A stretch of 64,000 nucleotides of DNA, from contig NC_043755.1 of assembly GCF_902148845.1 (NCBI RefSeq), positions 11,239,290 to 11,303,289 of the forward strand. The letters run 5' to 3'. The notes under the pieces are model-generated. The model was not told the DNA's origin, made no database searches, and saw only the letters and a program-made list of their open reading frames with translations. Each line of letters begins with the position of its first letter. The first letter of the stretch is position 1. The position numbers and the translations under genes are program-made. Below, piece by piece: positions 55,778 through 64,000 of this stretch. Origin of the DNA: Salarias fasciatus. Taxonomy: Eukaryota > Chordata > Actinopteri > Blenniiformes > Blenniidae.

Positions 55778-58700
55778 ATGCATGCAGACACCGTCTTTCT
55801 TTCCTGTGCTGTGATTTTTGGTAAGTAATTCAGTGAATTATTAATGCAAGGATTTCACTTTTAGCTGCAATTTCAAGAATATGTAGCATTCTCACTTGTG
55901 TAATGACTCAATGTGCCTGAAGCCATAAGCTGCAACTTTGAATATATATATATATTTTTAAATTTTTCTGTATGTGGCTTGCAAGATGTTCTCTACCGAT
56001 GAATATGGAATATCGAGAGATGAACATATTCTTTATTAAAAGTGCCATACTCATTGTTTTATTATACGATCTGTTGTGCAACTAAAAATGCAGAGATGCT
56101 ACATTGTGTCTATTGTATTATTTACCCAAAAAGTATTCATATAGTGTAAAACATCGGCATTGTGGGCTAAAATCGCAGTTTTCCTCTTCCCTTTTCTAAT
56201 TATACTCCTGTTGCGAAATTTTTCTGTGTCATGTTAAGCATTGGGATACTGGGTCACCGCAAGCTGGAGAGCAAGACGCATGTTAATTCAAATTTTGTCT
56301 TTGCGATTAACTTCCTTAACAATTTTAAGAAATTCAAGCCATTTTAGTGTATTTTTTGGAAGAAAATAAAAAGGTTGGATATTGTGTACTTGTATGGTAG
56401 TGGTTAGCTCACTCCCCTCGAAATTAGATTTACCTTGCTCCAAAGAGGCTTTGGGATAGTTTCTGTGTGAAATTTTCACAAGTTCTCCCTGTGCACTCTG
56501 GGGGATATTAGAGTTTTACTCTCACAGCTGAAAACATGTTGAATTGAAATTCAATCCTGCTTGCTCAGTGTTCTTTGTCCTCTGTCTCACCAGCAGCCTG
56601 TTGGAGGACGATACAGGCCGTCTCTCCTGTCCCCTCGGTCCCCGACCGTGTCCGGGCCCTGGCGGGCTCCTGTGTGGTGATTCCCTGCTCCTTCACACCT
56701 CCAGCTCCTCATCCTCTCAGAGGGAGGAAGCAGAGGGTGGATGTGCGGCTGAGATTCAGAGGCGGAGGCCAATTTTTTCCCCTCCGAAGCACAGCTTTCA
56801 ACAGTCAGGACAGAGATCAAGTGAGCCGCGACTTCCAAGGCCGGACGTCCCTCTTTGGACGAATTGCAGATGGCGACTGCTCAGTGAAGATCGAAAGGAT
56901 CAGACAGGATGACCCTCAGGCTTTTGAGGTTGCTCTGAAGGCAGGAGATGACTTGCTCTGGGGAAAGCCACAAAACTTCAAGCTGGATGTTACTGGTAAG
57001 TGGAGGAAAATATGTTCAACCTATTTCTTCTCAGTTAAAAAAGATCTTCTTTATTTTAAGGATACAGCGAGTTTACTCTTGTGTACAGTGAGAATTGTCC
57101 CCTACTTTTAACCGATTCTGGCAGAGTATTTGAGGCTTTAGGGGCTTTAGTTAAGGGCTCAAAGGGTTGACAAGTGAAGACTTTCAAATGTATCTTGTAC
57201 ACTAACTACAAACTAAATTACCGTACTTTGATGGTTTCACCAATTTGACAAATATTACACATAAAAAGAGTTTATGATATAATCTGGAGTAGATATTCAT
57301 CTGCCTAGAGTTAAATGCCATGCAAAAGTCAGAAACTCAAAAAGATGTAACCAAAGTTCTATTGAAAGACAGATTTTCCTGCATCAATGCACCTTTGTGC
57401 TTGTTTAACATAGAAAATAAAACAATAATGAACAGAAACGAGTAAATAAAATTAAGCACTAATGGTGAAATGGTGGACATTTCTCTTCCTGACAGACACA
57501 CCTGAGGCTCCTGTGGTCAGCGGCATGTTGTCTGCCACAGAGGGGCAGCAGGTCACTCTGAACTGCTCCGTCAGCTTTAACTGCCCCTCCAGGCCTCCGG
57601 CCCTGCAGTGGAGATGGGAGCGAGGGAGTCTGCTGAACGACACCGAGCCTGGAGAAGTGCAGACCCTCCACACCGACCCCCACAGGCTGACGTTACTGGC
57701 CTCTCTCTCCTTCACCGTCTCACACCAGGTGAAGCCCAGGCTCAAATGTGAGGCCGATTACCCAGGAGCCAAAACTTTAACCACGTCCAGGGATCTTCAC
57801 GTCACATGTAAGCACAAATTCCAGTTGCACCTCTGTGTGTTTGGATTCACTTTACACTAAATTCTCTTCTTTGTTTCTGCTTTCAGTCTCACCTAAAGAC
57901 GTGAAGGTGCAGGTGCAGACCCTGACCGTGCACGAGGGGGGCAGCGCCTTACTAACATGCTCTTGTAAAGCCGATCCTCCAGTGACAGAGTACCGCTGGT
58001 CCTACACACAACACGGCCACACCGTGCACCCCCACCAGCGGACGCACACGATCCGGGTGTTCAACGTGACCCGGGACATGAGGGTCCGCTGTTCAGCTCA
58101 GAACCTGATTGGTCGTGGAGAGTCGAGTCCCACAGCCCTGAACATACAGTGTAAGTCTCCCTCTTCAGCCTCTTCCACTGGAATACATACATTAGCATCC
58201 CAGACATGCTACTGTTTGTTTTGTCTTTTATAGTTTGGATTTTGGTCAAAAGTTCAAGTGTAACCTCACTCAACTGCAATATTGTAGTGGACTGACCCAA
58301 CCTGAAGAACAATACAACATCATGGCAGTGAGATGAGACAGTGAATAACTAAAGCTCACATAAACTGCTCCTTGATATAGTAAAAAAAAAAAAAAAAACA
58401 ATAATAGAGGACAGACTAAAGTAAGCCAACATGGAGGAAAATTAATATTACCTTGCTGAGAGTTACATGAGAAGATATCAGGATAGATATAAAGCAGTTA
58501 GTTAACTGATTTTACCAGAAAGCTTAGAGAAATTTCAGGGATTTAATAAAATTACTAAAATATGTTAGCTGTTGAGCTTCAGAAGTGCTGGTCAGTGTAT
58601 TTCCTCTTTGTAAAGGTTCTGTTCACACATTCCACCAGCTTCTCATTGAGCTCTCAGAATGTATGAAAAAGTTAAGAAGCAGTTTTCCCCTTTTTTTTTT

Positions 58701-60196
58701 TTTTTAAATTTATTTAACCTTTATTTATACAGTTGGGTCCCAATGAGACCCAGGGTCACATTTTCAAGAGTAGTGTAAAACATTACCTGTCACATTAATC
58801 GTCAGTAGGTCTTTATGTTTTCAGATGGTACCTCATGATACACGGGATACTCAAAATAAAAAGTGGTGATGAACACTTACAAATCACAAGTGTGATATCA
58901 AGAGTGTGAATGATTTGAAGCCAGTGTTAAAGCTATAGTTTCAGTCAAAGGTGTAAATGTACTTTTTTCCCCTCCTGCAGATAAGCCAGCCATCCTCCGG
59001 CTCTCCTCCACCTGCACTGTGGAGGATTCTAAGGTGCTCTGCAGCTGCTCGGTCGACTCCAACCCCAGACCTGCCGTAACCTGGAGCGTCAACGGGACTG
59101 TTCCACCTCAGGATTACAACCTGTCTGCCACATCAGAGCCCAACCTGCTGACGGCGACTTTAACAGGCTACATGGACAGACCTCAGACGGTGATTTGTTT
59201 TGCTTTCAATGCAGTGGGAAACGACTCGCTGGTTTTGCTGCAGGGAGGCAAAGGTGTGTTCAAAGCAATGCTTTTCTCTCTTCTCTAATAAATGCAAGAG
59301 CTCTACCTTTTGTTTATTCACTCTGAAGCAAGGTGCTGAACATCTGTGCAACATGCCTGCAGCTTAAAAACATAAGTAGAAGAGAGCAAGCTGAAGGGCG
59401 GATATGGAGAAAGGCTTCAGCATTGTACCATTCTTGAACACGAGTACTTTTTCTTGGCCTAGTGTGTTTATGTTTGTTGCACAGGTTTCACCATAAGTAC
59501 AAGCAGTTTGTAGTGAGACGCTACCATTATGGAAAAGTGTAGCCATTAAATTCTGATCCACTGCTATTGTTGCCGTCCATACACAGAAACAGCCCCTCTG
59601 CTGTGGTTGGTTCTGCCTGCTCTGGCCATCTGCCTGGTATTATCGCTTCTGTCTATTCTTGTCTACTGCTGCCGGAAGAAAACTAAAAAGTAAGTGGAGT
59701 AAACCTGTTAAATGTTTCTTTTATCTGTTTCACACTCGCTGAATTTGAAGCTGACAGATTTGCTTTCCCCCTTTCAGACATGTCCTGAATCGACATCCTG
59801 CTGTTTACCCTGAGGGAATGGGGATTTATCAGGACAGGATGCCCCTTTACATCAACTGCACGGAAGTGACGCACATTTACACCAATGGCAGCTACCAGCT
59901 TGTGTACCAGAACTGCACTCCTCTTTTTGTCCATACCAAGCAGGTAATTGTTTAATATGACCTTTATAGTGATAAAGTAAAAATAAAAACTCATCATCAT
60001 CATCGTCATCAGAGAATGAGCAGCATTGTGGTGTGATTTCCAGATGCGTCCGATGGGAAGAAGAGGTGGGGAGAGAAGAAGAGGTAGAGAAGTTGGAGGA
60101 ATGGACAGACATGCTGGTCTGGGAGTCAGACGAACAAGAGAGGTCCAGAACACTGTGGCAGATGCAGATACAGCCATCTACCTGGAGATCCTTTGA
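55778..60196 (+). CDS. Siglec/MAG-CD22-like Ig-superfamily receptor, eight coding exons, 571 aa
   Basis: Exons: 55,778-55,820 signal peptide start (MHADTVFLSCAVIFG); 56,594-56,995 V-set Ig ([29 protein letters not shown], a typical Siglec/MAG V-set wording); 57,496-57,807 C2 Ig (VTLNCSVSFNCPSRPPALQW); 57,887-58,150 C2 Ig (ALLTCSCKADPPVTEYRW); 58,981-59,253 C2 Ig (VLCSCSVDSNPRPAVTWSV); 59,587-59,689 membrane span (LVLPALAICLVLSLLSILVY); 59,778-59,943 and 60,044-60,196 tail (MPLYINCTEVTHIY, ending TAIYLEIL). All junctions are GT-AG, Ig exons are phase 1 and the total is 572 codons. The C-terminal AIYLEI is ITIM-like but with Ala at -2. The sialic-acid Arg of the F strand is not apparent (FEVALKAG). 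MAG orthology is possible, but it has four Ig domains rather than five. A possible poly(A) signal is at 60,829. The acceptor at 56,591 is NAGNAG (one-residue choice). Confidence 0.88.
58689..58800. repeat. Dispersed fish repeat fragment in Siglec intron
   Basis: A poly(T) run is followed by AATTTATTTAACCTTTATTT and CCCAATGAGACCCAGGGTC, wording I recall from a dispersed repeat common in teleosts. No ends are clear. The remaining intron sequence (58,151-58,980) shows nothing else. Confidence 0.5.
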
Positions 60197-60575
60197 ACTC
60201 AGAGCCACATTACTCTCATATTCTGTAATATTCAGACTTGTTTTCATCCTTGTTTTCATCCTGATTGTCATCTCTGTCTTATCTGATTCCGGGCTAATGT
60301 GTACATTGTATATCGATGTATGTATATGAAAAGCATTTATTGTGCGGTGAGACCTCTTGGACACCAGTGGTGGTCTATCTCACTCATTTTTTATAATCGG
60401 TGCAGTTTTCTTCTCTGAGTGTTGTTGTGTGAACTGTGTCTTTACCCTTTTATGAAAGAAAGCATTTGAGAAAAGATTTGATAAAAGGGCCATCATCACC
60501 TTATCAGTGATGCCTGAGAGAATACAAGTCCAAGGTTCTGATATATCTGCCACACTCGCACCGCCTACTTTTGAT

Positions 60576-60612
<37 letters not shown>

Positions 60613-61831
60613 AAGAGAAACAGAGAGAAAGAGAGACCTCTACTGACATTTGTTCCTCATTTTATGAGTGATGGCTCTGTTCCATTAGAAATCCCCTAGA
60701 GCTTGACTGGTGTCATTCATAAATCCTGGAGAATGTTAAATTGAATTCAAAGAACATTTTTTATGATGATTTTAAGACTAGATTTACACATATTATATAT
60801 TTATTGTCCTGATGTTAGTAAGGTTAGAAATAAAATTGCTTTCATCATTCAAACAATAACTCGACCAATATATCAAAATATGCAACTACTGTCCAGTTTG
60901 CCTGTCTGGTTGGATTCATATTGATCATTTGTATTTTTTTGGGTGATTGTTTACATAAGCTTTATTTACAAGTAAACTGGCATCGGTGCCTTCCTACTGT
61001 ATTACTACAGTGTGGCGTGATTTTTTTTTTTTTTGATACATTCCTGTGGTTACATTATATCTGTATAACACTTCAGTCTTGTTTGCCTACATAAGAAACA
61101 AAATGCTTCGTTAATGACAGTGAAAAATATAAAATGCAAAGTACAAAAATATTTCAAATGAGTCAGACACACGGAGACAAATCACAAATTTACGTCCAGA
61201 AAGGAACATTTAAACAACAAAAATGCAAATACATGTCAGTAAAGGTGGAGCTTGTCTCGGTTTTATAACAATACATTTGATAAGATCATATTGCTCTTCC
61301 CAGTTGGTGGCGGTCTTATATACACTGTCAATGGTGGCAGTATAACTTCGGTGATGCTTTTTTATGACAGTAGAAGAAGACAGCAGACGCTCTCATTGGA
61401 TAAAAAGGACATTTACCGGAAGTGGCGGTACGTCATAGCATGTATGGGCTTTTGGTGGGAAAATGAGTGCTCAGATGCGCACGTTTAACTTAAAATTATT
61501 ACCAGTAACACACATTTTCTTGTGTTTCGCGTAACTACAAGGTGACGGATGTGCGTTAAGTTAATATCCGTGTGACGGACTCATACGCTGTTGCCTTGAT
61601 GTGTGCTGAAATAATCAGCATCAGCAGGAAAACTTGCCTCTGCCTTTTGTTTGCTAGCATGCTATCCCGTCAGATAGCTGTCTGTACTTTAGTCTGAGGT
61701 CCGTGACACGTCTAAGCAGTCACTTAGTGTGTTTTATGTGTCGTTAGCCGGTTGAGATAACCCGAGGTTTGGTGTAACGAACGAAATCAGGAATAATTAT
61801 TAATAAATAGCCAAGCGGAATCAACAACAGC
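60197..61831. other. Intergenic region: Siglec 3' UTR and xrcc1 upstream region
   Basis: The left part is probably Siglec 3' UTR (AATAAA at 60,829). The right part lies upstream of xrcc1 and contains no other gene that I can support. The ORF-like stretch 61,252-61,488 has no recognisable domain. No TATA box is evident near 61,832. Confidence 0.5.
60580..60612. repeat. (GA)n microsatellite
   Basis: About 16 GA units followed by an imperfect GA-rich stretch to 60,636. Confidence 0.95.
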
Positions 61832-63628
61832 ATGCCAGAGATCAAACTGAAGCACGTCGTGTCTTGTAGCACTGAAGACTCGGTGAGTTTTTGGAAGAGG
61901 TTTGTTTTAGAAGGGACTTGAAAAATCCAGCTGTTTCTTATATCAGTCTTTTATTTACAAACCAGACTCATAAAGCAGATAATCTGCTGAGCTCCGACAC
62001 CTACAGGAAATGGAAAGCAGCGAGAGCCGGAGAGAAGCAGACATCCGTCATCCTGCAGGTTTGTGTTTGCTCTGACTCACACCAGTGTAAACAAGCTGTT
62101 TGATTGCTGATGTGGCGTTTACTTAACTTCGATTACAAGATAGATGGATTCCTATTAGACTGAATCATAACATTTCTATGGAGGGCGGGTCTGGGTTTGC
62201 TCCGAGTGGAGTTTTCATGTTCACCCTACGAAATATTCTATTTGTAGTAATTCCAGTGTTTCTCTGTCTTTAGGGATCTTTGCTTCACACAATACAGGAT
62301 TGTGTGAGGATTCTGTGCACCTTTAAATAAACAAGACTCTCACTCAATTTTGACTTCTGTACCTTTATTGCAAACAGATTCTTTGTTCTGCATAGGTTTG
62401 CAGATAATCGACAATTATAAGTTTCATAAGTCCTCAAGCACACAGAGAGTTTGTTGCTTTTCTAGAGATGAACACAAGTATTATCAAGGGATGATGCCTG
62501 CAATATTACATTCCTATATCACCCGAGTCGACAGCCTTGTTAAGCCGAAATATTGGTTTTGAAATAGAAAAACAATTGAAGTTACTTGCAATAGCTATGT
62601 GTACATGTGAAAGAAAGTTCCATGTCTTGCCTGATTCTCTTGAAGAAGCACAGAGTTGATAAAGTCATCTAGTTTATTGTAAGGGAAATATTGGCACTGG
62701 CAAATGATCAGATGTGTTTAAAATTATTGTCCTCTCATGTTAAATATTGCCATCTCCCCTCTGAATGTGTATTGATTCTGTGCTGTCAAGTTTTCTGTAA
62801 TTGAGAATCATGCTTTAAAATACATCATTAGCAATAATTTGTTTTGTGTCCATTTAGTTTGAGCGCTCACATGTGGGGATATGTTCAATAGTCTTTCGCT
62901 GCTCTGTCAGAACTTTCTTCTTCCCACTTGTGTTCAAGCTGATTTACTGTGCTCTCAGTTTGAGAAGGAGGAACAGGTGCACAGCATCGATATTGGAAAT
63001 GAAGGGTCGGCTTTCGTCGAGGTGCTGGTGGGAAATTCTTCTGCAGTCCGAGACCAGGACTATGAGGTATTCCCTCTACACTAAGCTTTCACCTTCATAA
63101 TGTATAATGTGTAGGAATATAATTGTTAACTTTTTTATCTTTTAGGTTCTGTTGGTCACGTCTTCCTTCATGTCCCCCACCGAGAGCCGCAACGGCACCA
63201 ACATGAACCGGGTGCGGTTTTTTGGGCCCTCCCAGCTGCAGAAGAGCACGGCTCAGGAGAAGTGGGACAGAGTGAAAATCGTGTGTAGCCAGCCGTACAG
63301 CAAGGTAATGACCATTATTATCCACCAACACTTCTCAATCAGTTCTGAATAAAACATTTATAAAGTGTGTCTGTAGTTTGATGTTCATTAAGAGACTGTT
63401 ATTTTACGTACTGCTATCAGTAATAAAGCTTTCAGTAATATGCAGGTGTCGCAGGTGTAACTTTCAGGGTCCATTCAGTTGAGATGAATGCATTTTTGTT
63501 TTCTCTTGTCATAATAATATATTTTTAACCTTTGTCTTTGTGCTTTTCAGAACATAGCGTACGGTCTCACCTTTGTTAAGTTTCATTCACCGCCTGACAA
63601 AAATGACCCTCCTCCCACTTCATCCCCT
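61832..63628 (+). CDS. xrcc1: XRCC1 DNA-repair scaffold, first five exons (continues past the window)
   Basis: Exons 61,832-61,882, 61,966-62,058, 62,959-63,066, 63,146-63,304 and 63,551-63,628 are all phase 0 with GT-AG borders. They encode MPEIKLKHVVSCSTEDS, DTYRKWKAARAGEKQTSVIL, VHSIDIGNEGSAFVEVLVG, LLVTSSFMSPTESRNGTN and WDRVKIVCSQPYSK then FVKFHSPPDKND. This is the XRCC1 N-terminal domain, which binds DNA polymerase beta, and matches human XRCC1 closely from memory. The known role is a nuclear scaffold for single-strand-break and base-excision repair with LIG3, PARP1 and PNKP. The two BRCT domains and linkers lie beyond the right edge. The gene is intact as far as seen. Confidence 0.97.
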
Positions 63629-63636
63629 GTAAGTAA

Positions 63637-63637
63637 T

Positions 63638-63712
<75 letters not shown>

Positions 63713-63734
63713 ACACACACACACACACACACAG
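63637..63734. repeat. (CA)n microsatellite in xrcc1 intron 5
   Basis: About 98 bp of CA dinucleotide with one TC interruption near 63,706. After it, to the window end, AT-rich intron with poly(T) runs and no exon seen. Confidence 0.97.
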
Positions 63735-64000
63735 TGTCAATAACAAAAAGTTCAAACTTTGAATTGGCTAGTTTTTCACATTAATTGGTCGTGAAATTTG
63801 ATCAGCTGTATAAACATTTTTGGTGTCATTTTAATTTTTATGGTTTTTTTTATTGTAATCTCTCAAGATATTTATTACACTTTATCACGAAAACATGAAG
63901 CTGTAAATTTTTATGTTCTAATGCAATTGCTATAATTTCTTTTTTTTTCTTTTTTTTTTTTTTTTTACTTTTTATAGCTATTATTTTTTAACCACTTTCT

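Overview
The window is vertebrate, almost certainly teleost fish, genomic DNA. It has GT-AG spliced genes with short exons, abundant (CA)n/(AT)n microsatellites, L2-type LINEs, hAT-type MITEs, a Tc1 relic, a DIRS-like element and the dispersed repeats common in fish. All gene and domain calls were made by reading translations; no database search was run. The recognisable host genes (lim2, an FFAR2/3-like GPCR, Siglec/CD22-like Ig receptors, a tetraspanin, xrcc1) all have human relatives on 19q13, so this looks like a fish counterpart of that syntenic group.

Layout. Positions 1-2770 hold the 5' part of a minus-strand L2 LINE with a nested hAT-like element. From about 2.9 to 50.8 kb the sequence is a tandem segmental duplication. 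The repeated unit reads: lim2 3' exons (+), FFAR-like gene (-), Siglec-like gene (-), tetraspanin (+), two non-coding blocks (alpha, beta), and the last exon of an NLR gene (-) (block gamma). Unit A is only partly present (alpha 2.9-3.5 kb, beta 4.0-6.0 kb, gamma 7.8-9.03 kb). Unit B runs from 9.03 to 22.32 kb (lim2 relic, intact FFAR-like gene, broken Siglec tail, then a large DIRS-like fossil replacing the rest, then gamma). Unit C runs from 22.32 to 50.79 kb (lim2 3' exons, intact FFAR-like gene, complete Siglec-like gene, tetraspanin pseudogene, alpha, LINE/ERV stack, beta, gamma) and continues into the only full-length NLR gene (50.47-54.57 kb, -). To the right lie a second Siglec-like gene (55.78-60.20 kb, +) and the 5' part of xrcc1 (61.83 kb to the end, +).

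The three multi-exon gene models I assembled (NLR 942 aa, minus-strand Siglec 524 aa, plus-strand Siglec 571 aa) keep one open frame across every inferred GT-AG junction, which is strong internal support. Functionally the surviving genes look like an innate-sensing cluster: two short-chain-fatty-acid-receptor-like GPCRs, two Siglec-type surface receptors and a CARD-NACHT-LRR cytosolic sensor, next to the DNA-repair scaffold gene xrcc1.

Because units A, B and C are paralogous, several transposons in one unit have an exact empty site in another, so they can be placed in time after the duplication. Much of the rest is nested repeats: a REL-endonuclease LINE split by a retrovirus-like fossil, which itself carries a TTAA-flanked MITE; a DIRS-like fossil with three nested insertions; and an unclassified 2.9-kb inverted-repeat element inside a Siglec intron.
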